This document shows positions 49,201 to 60,900 of a DNA stretch of 64,000 nt, piece by piece. This stretch comes from Opisthorchis felineus. Its lineage: Eukaryota > Platyhelminthes > Trematoda > Opisthorchiida > Opisthorchiidae. The stretch spans positions 238,999 through 302,998 of the forward strand of contig SJOL01007277.1 in assembly GCA_004794785.1 (NCBI GenBank), written 5' to 3'. Made by a program: the position numbers and the translations under genes. Positions within the stretch are counted from its first letter, which is position 1, and each line of letters starts with the position of its first letter. Below the pieces are notes generated by a model, which was not told the origin of the DNA, made no database searches, and worked only from the letters and a program-made list of their open reading frames with translations.

Positions 49201-52200
49201 CCTCAATCGAGTTGCCAGTAAACACCTGTTTCGCTCCTTTGGAGTGTGTAGGTCGTAACCAACTACATGATGCACATATTTTTATTCTGTGATCTATTGC
49301 AGATGCTGAGACTGCAAAACAGAAGTCATACGTAGCATTCAGCGTGATCGGTAGCATTTTAATAATCACGTCACTCCTGCTCATCCTGTTGCTGCTGCTT
49401 TTGTGTGGAGATCGGTACAAGCCAATGATGGTCAGCATTATTATTTGCACAGCAATGGGAAGTAAGATTCAGCCTTCACTATTCATTCACTTTTTTCGTT
49501 TTTTAACTACTTTATCTTTCTTATTTCATTGTGGGATTTGTCAGGAAAAAATCTTTCAATCCGGAAACCGCATACTAGTCAGGTGCGAGCTTGTACGCAT
49601 TAAAGAAATGCATTTACCAGTGTTTATTGCTTTTATATGTTCCGCTAATCCTCATAGTCCAATGACAACCTTGTTGGCTAGGAGTCATAAAAATGCACAC
49701 GGAAAGCTAAAGATTAACTGGAAGTGTATGCGTAAATGTTGCCTTCCAACAACGTTTTAACCTGGATTTGGACATGTATCACTAGGCCGCTTTTAATAAC
49801 CTGCAGTTTGTACTCAGTGAGGCCCTGGCAGACCAGGATCATTGACATACGACGAGAGCTTTGCCCAGGTCAAAATTACCTAGTTAGAGGGGGTTCATTA
49901 CTCCAAAACATCTCGGTCTCCTGCCTGATCTAACTACGAAGGACAGATATAGTGTGACGATAAACTGCAAAAAGAACTTACTTTAACCTACTTTGAAAGG
50001 CTTGAACGAAAAGAGACCGGAAATTTTTTATTGACTGTTTACGGCCATGACAATTTTTTATCTGGGTTTTTTATGGCAGCCAATGTATGTAACACAACAT
50101 CAAATTGGCTGATCTGGTTGCACATCCATGTATACTAGACGATTTTTGCGGATAGACTTACCGCGAAAAGTTGATTAACAGAGCTGTGCAGGCACACTTC
50201 ACGCGTATCAAAAACCAAGTGCCAGTTTTCAAGTCTTCATACAGTGACCTGCATTTCGATGAGAAAGCTTACGATGTCAAGCGGAATAGCCTAAGTGAGG
50301 TGTGTGGATACTGTACACATACCGCAAATAGTGAGAAGTGTTTGTTCTGTCAAACTTTAAGTGAACTGCATTTCTGATGAACATTTGACTGCAGTGTGCT
50401 TGACGACCTTGTCTACAGTTGACAGGACATCGATGGACTAACATTTTGAGGTGTTCCAAGATGCACCACGGGATGTCAGTTCGACTAATGTGATTCATTC
50501 TTCACTGAATTTCTATGCATAAAGACATACGCGATGAGTGAACAACATAAACTTACTGCTGCTAAGGTGTGAATTACCGATAAAACTAGCGAACTGTCTT
50601 GGGTTTATTTTGGTTAGTAGCCTTTTTCACTAACTAAGTTGAGGATCACCGTGGGTGAGGGCTCATTTCGCAATACGTATGTTTTATGCTTACTTCCCTC
50701 GCAACAAAGATCAACATGGCCAGAATTCCATCAATGATAAATGTGGTAATTTACGAAACTATATTTTCACAGAATGTCAACTTATAGTCATCAAAATCGG
50801 AATAGTCAACAGATAATGTTTTTAAAGATTCGGAGTACTATTATAGGCTTAAAACTACTGATGCCTCAAGATCACTCAAATGAATCCATCAGCCTAGACC
50901 TCACGATAATCTTTTTGTCGTTTTATTAACTGCCATTCCTCCAATCAGGCCTGCCTAAGCCAGGCAGTTTTAGGCGCCAAGAATCTGTTTTTTTGCTCAA
51001 AAGTTTGTCCGTTCTCGCGCAAGTCTTTAAGGAAATCAACCGACAACTGGTGCTCATTATTTAGTTTAGGAGACACCAGATTGTCGTTGGAATGGCAGAT
51101 ACCTACGGTGCACTCTGTTTGCAGAATTTACGCATCCAAACTCTCGCTTGCACATGAGGACTATGTTTGCGACTCTTGATTATTTGCAATGTGGAAATGT
51201 TTTCAACAGGTGGCTCTATCCAAAAAATAACTGAAGTAAAGCAGTTCTGCCTAGCGGACCTTCAGCAACACAAACCCTCCGTTTCCCAAACAGTTACCAG
51301 ACTATCGAATCGAAAGCACTTACTTCCACCGAGCAGCACTCGGGCAAAAAAATAAACAACATACAAATGATTACGGGTTTTGTCTGTGAAACTGACCTAC
51401 TTACATACGTCGGGCAAAACAGAAACTCGTTTGATACAGTCGAACACCACAGACCATCTTCGAGTTGTAGATGGACGAAGCTCACACTAGTTGGTCAGTG
51501 TGTTACAAAGGTTGGTTGATTTTAACGACAGTTTTTTCACAAACCTGTGGACATATCTAAAATACCATAGTTGTGCAAACTACCACAACAAGACAGAAAA
51601 CCGAGAAAGCTATGATCGCATACCTTCTGAACTAGTGTATTGCACGGCCGGTGTTCAGAACAAGCGACCTATGAAGGAAACATCGAGTGAATTTACAGAT
51701 GTCCATATGAGGATGATTCGCACAATTCCTCAAGCTCGAACGAGAAGGGAAGGACTATCAGCGGTTACCAGAAAACTATTGTCAAAACAGACTGCGCACA
51801 TGCTTAAGAGTCAACCATTCAAAATGTACGTCCGGTAAAAATTATATGGAGAAGTTCAACAGTAATTAAGAAATTTGGTGTTTAAATATGTCTGGAACAG
51901 GTGTGGCATTAAAAATTTTTATGTTGGAGTGGCAAAAAGCGCAGCAGATATTTTCTAGGAACATCAGGCAGAAACCGTCAGCCTGCATGAAAGATCGACG
52001 ATGTTTTACTTCATCCTTGAGAACTTACGTTATATCCTATCACAAGTCGCTCGGGTGAAAGCAACTCACAGAATGTCTAAGCGTAAAGATTCAATGCGGC
52101 AGTGTTAGCAAGAACTACCACTACTTGTGATATCATAGGGAGCTGGTGTTTGCAGCTTTAAAAACAGGACCATATCAGACATTGACTACTATTGAAGCGC

Positions 52201-54940
52201 AAAGTTGAGCTGGCTGGAACATAGTGGAATGCTTGTTCAAGTAATTGCATAACTGGCGCGCAAGGCAAGGTCGGAAATTACTTTTGATTTAGCCATCACC
52301 TTGTCCCTTTGGACGCACCGTGTTGGTGCCCGTCCTTGTAAACACAGCTTGCTGTATGAAACATTGTGTTCCGGTATAAACCAAGCGGTGTAGCTTGATT
52401 TTAAGGAGGCTTCTGAGACATTAACAGGGCTCCATAGATGGCCATGACAATATATGTGGTACAGTGATTGTGTGAGTTGATGAAGTCATGAATACAGGGA
52501 ACTCCCATCAACCAGAGTGACACTGAGGGAGGTCATCAAAGAAGTTTGCCAATGTTGTTTCCTAATGATAAATGAGAACTAGAAAACAAGCAGAAATTGT
52601 CCGGAATTTGATAAAGAATTGAGAGCTTGCAAAGATAAATTAGAACAAAAAACGACACTTGAACAGTGCCCAGAACAGTGAACATCAGAGAAAAAATGGT
52701 CACCTCTATGTAATTAGCAGGTGAGAAATTTTCTGCACCACATAAAGCAACAACTTGTAGTTTAACAGGCGCGACTTAATGTAAGACCACTGGGTTCATC
52801 CTGAAACCTTACGTTTTGTATCCATCACCACTCGACGCATTCTTCAAAGTATTACAACTAAACTGTCTGCTTTCTTAAAAGTTCATTACATGCTTTCTTT
52901 GAAAGACGTCTCTGATACACTAGTTGAAGATGAAACCAAGTTGATATTGCCTGGGGCCCATTCCTATCGTCGGCTTTAACAACCTCATTCAAAACGTCCA
53001 TACACGAGCGTCAGGTAAACAGTCTGATGATGAGAACGATTGCGCTCAGACAGTCAGTCCTGGAAAGATGGAAATTGGAATTCACCAGGAAAGCAGAGCA
53101 GATGAATACACTCATTTGCATACCCATTTGGTTTTGACGGTAGACTTACCTGGAACTCAGCTGAATCTCTCGTTTATGATGTTCTTAATAGCGTTTAGTC
53201 GGTTGGATTTAATACCGCTAAATAATGAAGTAACAAGGTCCAACCTCCGAGTATTCCTGGTGTGTGGCTCACTCCCACAGAACCTTTGTATGCTCCAATT
53301 TCAGCAATGTGACGGCTGTTTTAAGATTAACAATGTTAGACCACAAATTTGAGAGTACATCAGTATTGCGGGTGCCGACCAGATAGGATGACATTTAGTC
53401 GATAATTTCTCTTCTAACTGGTACACCTTCCATAGCGTCCACAGACGGCTAGTAAACTCTACCAGACTTGGCGAATGTCAGGAGCCTGAAAACAGCTGCT
53501 CCACAACAATGTTCAGCTGAACTTCCAATAACTGAACGAAAACCCATGAGTGGAATGACGATCCTCCTAAAACCATTCGTCCTGTTGGTGAGGCCAATCC
53601 ATACTGAAAAGCCAAGAAGCACCATATAACTGTTTACCCCCGTTGAGAATCAGCAGCTGCACGCATCTCACGAGTCTATAGGTGCAGGGGGGAAAGCCTT
53701 TTTGCGGAGTCACTTACTGGAGAAACGCCAACTAAACAGTTACAGCCTGTTGGACAGGAAAGTTAAACTCTCATTTGCACGTTGTCTTTAAAAACTGAAA
53801 ATCTGCCTTCTTCTTGAACGCCTGTTCTTGAACCCTCCTGGATATTCATTGACTATCGCACAATTGCAAGCAAAAACTGCAAAGTAGTTCCACAAATTCC
53901 GTAATAAATCCCACCTTCCATTAGATCAAGTCGAACTTACGAGAACACACATAATACTCGCATGCGTCCTCAGTAGTACTCACCGTTACATAAATAGTTT
54001 CAATCCGCAATCTTCCGGTCACTGATTGAACACAACCGTTTGGTCACAAGCAGCTAATAAGCTGTGATTAGCTCTCACTCAGATAGGACATAGCGCCACT
54101 GATCCTTCAATCACGAAAAACATCACATGGTCACGCACTGACTAGCTCTTCGAGTGACGACTTTTCAGAATTAAAATCATTTGCGTGGACAAACTGAGCG
54201 ACTCAGCAGCACTTTCGCCAGCCCTTAGACGAGGGCGAAGCGTTTCTTGTGCCGTTGACAGCTGTACACTATACAATAAGTTGCTGCTAAAAAAGACAGC
54301 TTCGAGTGCTCTAATCCTTAGAATCACTGCTGTGTGTTTCTTTCATCTAGCGCATTAGATTGTTTTCTAGTTGCGTGCTGACTCGTAAACCTCGAAAGTT
54401 CGTCGGATTTTTAACGAACAATTCGTTTGTCACCAGGTAGTGCTTCTGAGTTAGTCGCCGACATGCAGTAGTATAAATCGAGTTTTGCTGAAACGGATGA
54501 AGAACGATACTCAGGTATGTATTATCTAAAGAATCTCCAAAAGTCTAACTGGAATCTTCTTGTTTCCCGAACCTGTCTATTTATTGGCTGCCAGGGAAAT
54601 AGATGCTACACCGAAACTTAGTGTAACCGGATCAATATTAGTCGTTTACATTAATTTTGAATGACCAGATTGGGCCAGCTAAAATGGCATGCAATTATTT
54701 ACTTCTTAGCCACATCAAAAATAATGTCTACTGAAAGATTATGGACCACGGTATTCTACGCGTGCCAACTGGCAATTGTCTTTTTTTCGTCTAGTGATTT
54801 GCCACGCTGTTTCGGTTGGAGTGAAGTCCAGTATCGAGCCCCTTCCCACTTCCGCGTGGATGCTGTCTACACTTTGGATGTGTGTGATAGCTGTGATTAT
54901 CGCCCTGGTCTTTTTGGTTTCCGACCCCGAAAGCATATAA
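46241..54940 (+). CDS. Putative spliced gene for a small four-transmembrane protein (hand-built model)
   Basis: The model has exons 46241-46340, 49201-49245 (weakest), 49303-49461 and 54795-54940, 450 nt in all, for 149 residues. Exon 1 starts at an ATG in good context (GCAAATGG), encodes TM1 (TFAVTLGFAVVLGIVSL) and ends at a GTAAGT donor. Exon 3 follows a TTGCAG acceptor, encodes TM2 (VIGSILIITSLLLILLLLLL) and the first half of TM3, and ends at a GTAAGA donor. Exon 4 follows a pyrimidine-rich acceptor (TTTTTTTCGTCTAG), completes TM3, then gives TM4 (WMCVIAVIIALVFLV) and a stop. Every junction is phase 1, and joining exons 3 and 4 makes a continuous TM3. The topology (short first loop, four helices) resembles claudin/PMP22/MARVEL-like proteins, but no claudin W-C-C signature is visible. 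Function is not assigned. Intron 1 hosts two HHR-A repeats. Confidence 0.45.
47300..47560 (+). repeat. HHR-A repeat, nearly full length, mutated core
   Basis: Plus strand: CTGTGACGAGTCTGTGGGAC (core plus stem II), GCAAAGCCGGCC, GAGCTGTC, GTTTTCAGCAACTC, then the distal body GAGATATCCCAAATACCATA, AACTGAAGCTTGAGGCAGAC and TTGTTTGCAAATGAGT (the complement of 3714-3729). It shares the GCAAAG variant with the 38.5-kb copy, hinting at a subfamily. Confidence 0.6.
48921..49020 (+). ncRNA. Hammerhead-ribozyme-like hairpin, HHR-A repeat
   Basis: Plus strand: ATGAGGTTG...GGAAACTC (outer arm), GCCCAC (inner stem I, 48949-48954), CTGGTGA (48955-48961, core A6 changed to G), eroded stem II, GAAA (48976-48979), self-complementary stem III ACCGGT, C at 48985 (expected cleavage 3' of it), GTGGGC (48986-48991, perfect partner of GCCCAC), GAGTTTTC and CAACCT. 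The stem I and III pairings are intact. The CUGANGA substitution should inactivate it. The repeat body continues to about 49040. It lies in intron 1 of the four-helix gene model. Confidence 0.65.
53105..53195 (-). repeat. HHR-A repeat, distal fragment
   Basis: ACTCATTTGCATACCCATTT, GGTTTTGACGG, AGACTTACCTGGAACTCAGC and TGAATCTCTCGTTTATGATG align base for base with 3708-3785, with scattered changes. An open frame through it (53068-53352) is explained by the repeat. Confidence 0.55.
53588..53672 (-). repeat. HHR-B repeat
   Basis: GTGAGGCCAATCCATACTGA, AAAGCCAAGAAGCACC, GAGAATCAGCAGCTGCACGC and ATCTCACGA align with 11716-11800 with about one change in four bases. Confidence 0.5.
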
Positions 54941-55535
54941 CCATCATGTACCACAGTGGATGAAATTCCTGGAAACATGAAATTCAGCAGCGGACACTAA
55001 AGACCATGAGCGAATTATTCTCTAACTAACAGAATATCAATATTGTGATTAACAGCAAAGATTTTGAGACCCAGTGGGTTTCGACGTTTGAATTTTCTTA
55101 TTTTTCTATCTCACTCGGAATACACCCAGCTTTATGAATACGTCGACGAACTTCCTCGTTCTTCTCGTAAATTTTAAGTAGTTATCTTGATTCTGGCACA
55201 TCATCATTCCTAACTAACGTTTATTTTTTCACAAGTTGTAAGTCGTTGCAAATGCATATTACAGTTGGACACGTTGAAACGACTTCTGGCAAAACGAACT
55301 TTTCGTTACAAAAAATAACTACTTGAGTCTTAACAAGTTTTATAAAATTATTCGTTCTCGTTAGACTTAACCAGCCGAATCTGATCAGTTAATTAGTGTT
55401 TCATTTGGGCAAGGTACAGTGGAGAAGTCGAGATGTCTCAGTTCGTTCAACGAAAAGTTTGTGATATATGCACATAAGGAAGCTAGTAAACAGGAAATAC
55501 TGAAAAGTATCAGTACACTGCCTAATCTACGGGTC

Positions 55536-55536
<1 letters not shown>

Positions 55537-55569
<33 letters not shown>
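55537..55569. repeat. (TA)n microsatellite, 33 bp
   Basis: Uninterrupted TA dinucleotides. The Tyr-Ile runs in open frames across it are artefacts. Confidence 0.95.
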
Positions 55570-55572
<3 letters not shown>

Positions 55573-55803
55573 TATATGAATGGAAGGTCAGTTTGCATAA
55601 ATTCCTTGCAGAATGTCAACCCTAAACAGGAAGCTATAGCAATCAGCACTAGCACCAGCTACATTTGTGTCATTGAGGTGTCGGTGTCTCCCGTCAATTC
55701 CTTAGCGTATCAGCGTATAACCTCACCTCTCCATGTATAGCATTACGCAAGTGTTACCGAGAGACGCCGAATAACTACCATTACTGTCAGTCAACGAATA
55801 AAC

Positions 55804-55935
55804 TGGTGACCTTCCACTTAATAAGGCTGTCATCCCTAAGGTGACGTTGGAAAAGGGCAAAAGCGTACCTCGTTTCCTGAGGAGTCACGTTTAGCAGGTG
55901 GTCGACCTGCCGACCAATAAGACCGGTCCTGTTGA
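55804..55935 (-). CDS. Candidate internal exon, unknown gene
   Basis: The minus strand reads an acceptor (CATGCGTCAACAG) followed by an open stretch encoding TGLIGRQVDHLLNVTPQETR and then YAFALFQRHLRDDSLIKWK, up to AAG|GTCACC. The composition is protein-like (balanced charge, few rare residues). The donor is poor. It does not resemble the LINE or gypsy proteins elsewhere in the window. No function is proposed. Confidence 0.25.
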
Positions 55936-56589
55936 CGCATGTGTGTTTGCATACTATGCTATTCCACATAGTCAAAACCGCACAGGGAGATTATGCTCCT
56001 TCAGGGCGGCTACAGTATCTTGTAGTATTGTTACTTGTCGCGTCCCAACTTTCCGCACGCCTGATTGAACAGCAGTTTTTCCGGGACTTTCTGTGGAGGT
56101 TCAGGCTTCTCATGGTCTAAGGTGGTAACTGCCATTTTTCAAGGCCTCCTGACGGCTGTTTTAATGGCAAAGTTTGGACATTCAGCAGGTGTAACTCCAT
56201 TCTTTAGTTCTATGTTGAAACCAGCGGAACTGGTTTGTTTAAGGTTGAATTTTAATTACAATGGACTCTGCACTTTGAAGGACTTTGGCCCTCGACTTTC
56301 GACCGCCGCACATAATGCGACGGGTTTTGCGCAAGTGAAGTCTGCCAAGAACATGAACATGTCATCTGTATCGCATCCAGGTCTCACTTGTGTACAGTAG
56401 TGTACAACAGCCCGGTATAATTCAGTCTGTCTATGGGCAGGCGACGATTGCCCCCGACGGTTTTCAGATTCCGTGCTGGATTTGTGTTTTGTGCGTTTAT
56501 TCTATTATGTAGTGTCAGGTCTTTGGAAAATGTGCTGTCAAGACAGGAGAAGCCGGAGAGCAGACCGTATTAAATTTAGCTAGACGTTT

Positions 56590-57545
56590 GATGCCTGATG
56601 TTGAACAGCCGGTTTAGGCCAGTGAAAGACAGGCGTCTCCGAGATCGTTGTATTCTAACCGAAGCAAAAGGTCGCTAAAGAGAGCAACGTAGCCAGCTGC
56701 TCCAATTCCTCTTCAGAGCGTGAAAATAAAGCGAAACCCGTTGTGAGCAGCAGCTTTTGGATATTAAACGAGCGAATTAGTTTCAGCCATGGAGTTCCTC
56801 GATTTGAATAACAAACCATCCACAGAGGATTGAAGTGTTGTACTACCTTCTCAATGCCAGAACATCTCTGCGCAGATGTTTTTCAAGTAGAGGCATTATA
56901 GTACTTGGACGAGAACGTAGGCCGTGGTGCTTTACTAAACTCCTTCAAGATAGTTGTTCAGGTCCTCATCAGAACACTTATCCCAGCTAGAAGGCGCAGA
57001 TGAGGTTGACACACTAGTCCAAACTTCCTTAAAACGGTCCAGAGCGTCTCTTTATTAACTGAGTCGGAGGCTGCGATAAAGTCAATAAAAGGCCCATAGA
57101 GCAGCTGGTTCAGCTCATGGAATATCTCAAGGGTCTGTCTTGGGGCAACCTTTGAGTAATTTGTAGTCTGACCAACTCAAACTCTGCAGAGCACTCGCCA
57201 ACTGCTTTCTCCTCTAGAATGCCAGAGACCAGCTGGTTGGGTACGGTACGAGCCACTATCCTACCCACTATGCATAAGGGGCTAACTCTAAGGTAGTTGT
57301 CCGACTTCTGACGAGCTCTCTTTCCTCTACATACGGGAAGTGCCGTCACATCCTCTTGAGAAACGCCTGTGGCTCTTCACTTCTTCTGGTTCTCCACTCA
57401 TTTCCACTTCTCGCAGACGTGTCTGAAGGCCGGAGCTCTAGAGCTGCTTTAGGGTCTCTGTATATGTTAGATCCTGGATAGATTGGACGGACGCCAGATT
57501 GTTCTCTTGATTTTATCCACAACAGCTGCTTGAACATAATTTAGT
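56590..57545 (-). mobile_element. RTE-like LINE remnant (RT region)
   Basis: The minus strand shows DVTALPVCRGKRARQKSDNY then LRVSPLCIVGRIVARTVPNQ, the 'ivPiyK.KG.r..cdNyRGIsLl.iagKifarvllnRL' block of RTE-type RT, at 57349-57200. It continues with LIDF.AASDSVNKETLWTVLRKFG at about 57090-57015 (the 'DLtKAFDsVnRe.LW..L.kfG' motif, altered). Farther on, SEEELEQLATLLSLATFCFG at about 56700 recalls the 'f..a...FGL.is.kKTev' segment. Stops and frame changes interrupt it. The upstream part at 57346-57537 is only loosely recognisable. Confidence 0.62.
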
Positions 57546-57936
57546 ATTCGATCACTTTGGCTTTTGAGCGTCCGCTGGACCTAGGTAGCAACCAGCTACT
57601 GCACGGAAGCTTCACAAAACGTCGGTGCATTTTCTTGATTCTTTAATTAATATGTCAATAACTGTGAAGATCGTCATGTACGTAGGTGCTTGCGCGTACT
57701 TTTAGTCCCCGAACAAATGAGGCTTAGGTGTAGTGTGAAGTTTGAACTTTCACTTCAGGTGAGTGGTTTACCTGATGAGTAACAATTTGAGAAGGGTGGC
57801 AGCAAATTAACCATTTTTAGAACATTCCTGAATGATGAAAATAAAGCACTGGCCTTCTGCAAACGGTCGTCTTGCTGAAACCGTTAAATATTTATGAATT
57901 TTGTTACAGAGGTTGTAGGTGGCTCCTGCTCTCTAG

Positions 57937-60900
57937 ATGACATTTAGTTTGCTCTTTGAGCAGAACAGCCTTATTGCAGCAAACAAACTTCCCATCTCCG
58001 CGGACAAATCAGTGGTCAACTACCGAGAAAGGATCAACGTTCAAAGAGAAGATGGTAGGTTCTTTCCAGTGATAGGATGTCGCAATTGGGGTGCGAAAGG
58101 GAGGTACTTACTAAAATGCATGACGTTTGGATCGTTGCTTCAATTAAGTGGTGCACTTGGCAGAACGCTGTACACCCTACCCATTGTTCAGGAAAAGCAC
58201 CTTTGAATAGTCAACCACTGCTCAACCATAGTCCCAAGAACAAAACTATCTTCTCAGAAATACCAAAGAATCACACAATCCCGACCAGGCGAAATGGCTG
58301 CAAACTCTCCAGATCACAGACGCACCATTTACATAGCCTTATTTAAGCAGCTATATACTTTCGGAGAAGGTCTTTCGGCGGCATGAAGTTCTGGCTTAAG
58401 TTCTGGTGTACCTTCAAATGAATTCACCGTCCACTGAGTAAACTTTGGCAGCAACTGTGCTTAACAGGCATTTGCATTAATCACACACCACTGTAGCAAC
58501 ACTTGATGATAGTCTTCAGTTTATTCCTCAATTAAGCAATTTAGTCTCGAGGGGACTTCAGTAGTGTCATTGTGTAGCGCTTGTTCACTGGTTGCACACT
58601 ATTGCTACCACACAACGACGCACTGATGATGCGACCTCAACTGGTAGTAAAGAATTTACAACTAAATTTTCTGGCTTAGTGAAAAGCCTAACCACCATTT
58701 ATTCTACCTGAGCTACCGACACTATCCTCCGTCCAGCAACATTAGTTGATAACTCAAACACGTACGCGACAATATCAGTTCTTTTATTCATCTCAGAAAT
58801 CGTTTTAGATAAAGATGACGGACCGGTTCTGGACTTTAAGTGACCGCGGTTGGCGGTTTGTCGTGCAAATTTTAGAAAACAGGCCGTGAAATGCAAATAC
58901 TCTGGGAGAACATATCTACTATCACAAGATCTTGCAAACCGGTAGAAACCGGCAGATATTCCAACCTGAGGGAATCTCGATCAGTCGGAGTTCTTTTTAT
59001 AGGGTTTGAGGTATCCTTTCTCCCAATTAATTTTTTCAATGTGAACAATGATCCGGAATTTTTGGGTGATGCAAGCATTTGAAAAATAATAACTTCATTA
59101 CTTTTGGAAAATCTATGTGGCTTCAGAAGCAAAACAGTTTGATGATAACCTACGGACCGAATCGCAGAGTCTGGAGCTGGTAGAAGCAATTACACAACAA
59201 ACTTACAACAAATCACCGGAAGCATTCGATGGTAAATGCTCGCAGTGCATATTCTAATCTCCGTTATATGTGTATGCAGCTTCAATTCCCTTAAACCTGA
59301 AGTGTTTCAAAAGTGCAGCCTCTCGGTTTTGTACTACTCAACTAGTTACAAGATGGAGGTAGTCTTACTCATATTTCTTACGCACGACCGTGCAAACTCA
59401 AATGCAGCCACTGAAAGCGTGTTTCGAAAAGCGATTTCCACTTCAGTAGGGTGCTCATATTTCTTACGCACGACCGTGCAAACTCAAATGCAGCCACTGA
59501 AAGCGTGTTTCGAAAAGCGATTTCCACTTCAGTAGGGTGCTCATATTTCTTACGCACGACCGTGCAAACTCAAATGCAGCCACTGAAAGCGTGTTTCGAA
59601 AAGCGATTTCCACTTCAGTAGGGTGCACTCTTCAATTAAGGAATTTCGCTCTTGATAATCAGGAGTGACAATGTAGAGCCAATCAATATGTCATTTTAAA
59701 AGAATTTGATAGAAGTTTGCAGGGTGCACTTTTTACGTCGTACCGACAAATCTCACGCACTAATAGGCTGTTTTATACAAAGCCCCTGATAGACCGCATA
59801 GATACGATGGATGCAATGTTCGTATAATAAAGGAACGTTGTATTTGCATAAGACTCGTGGGCTCAGTACCTGAATGAAAGAATGAAGTGTGTTATTTGCT
59901 TCTACACTGATACCACTATTTTTGATCATAGAGAAAGGACACTATTCTGGAATATTTGTATATGTGACTTCCTAGCAAAAATGATCCTAACCGATCAGGG
60001 GCCTTGCTTTGAGAGCGAAATGTTTAGGAGTTGCTTGCAGAAGCTAAGCATCAGAGGGCTAAGGACGGCACCATACCACCCGCAAACAAATGGTCTAACC
60101 GAACGATCAAGGAGTGGCTGTCGGCCAAAGGAGGTGACTGGGAAGTGAACCTGCGGATGGTGTTGCTAGCTTATCGTGCTTCCAGGACCCATTCATCGGT
60201 TTTTAGGAACCTAGCTTCCACGGGACAAAAGATGACATTCAATTACTTTCAAAGAGTTAATCTTGTAGACTAATTGGTTCATAAATCGAAGGAATTCGTT
60301 AAGTGAGCAGCGAGTAATAGGAGGTAAACGTGCATTGCACACTGCTTGGACATGTGGCTTTTTTTACAAACAATGTAACCAAAATTTGGAAACTGGACGT
60401 GGTTGCTTAAAGACAAGAATATACTCCTTAAATGTTCCAGTTTTTCAAGGATGCCTTTATTTCACCTAGGAAACCCGATTACAGATTATGTACCATGATT
60501 TTCTCACGTGAGTGTATCAGCCACACTGAAAACCGATTAGCTATCGCGTATTCCGATAGGTCAGGCCCGATACCCCGTATAAAGCATCCAGCTGATGAAG
60601 ATCTTTGTATTTTGAGATTTTTTATCAGTATTTTCCAAGTTAAGATGAAGATTTAAGAACAAACATACTTTCACCGTAATACGAAAGATGGTTGAAACTA
60701 AAATCGTCTTGTCGAGATGATGGGAGCAAAGTTTTGCTTAATCTAGGTCAAACGTGACTGGTGTGTCCTGTATTGGCTTTGAAACTTTAGTCTATGTGCA
60801 CCAGAAAAAACTTGTTACATTCTATTAAAACAATGTGTGATAAAAATAAAGTCTATACAAGAGTTACACTTCAATTTTTTCCACCATCCAACACTGTCCG

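Noticed and set aside
51491..51838. 115-codon plus-strand frame within the large intron of the four-helix model
   Set aside because: No hydrophobic segment or domain; phase and splice sites do not fit the model.
59236..59535. 99-codon frame starting with a hydrophobic N-terminus
   Set aside because: Most of it is the 86-bp tandem repeat, whose period is not a multiple of three.
59368..59625. CRISPR-like array
   Set aside because: The units are directly adjacent with no unique spacers; the context is eukaryotic.
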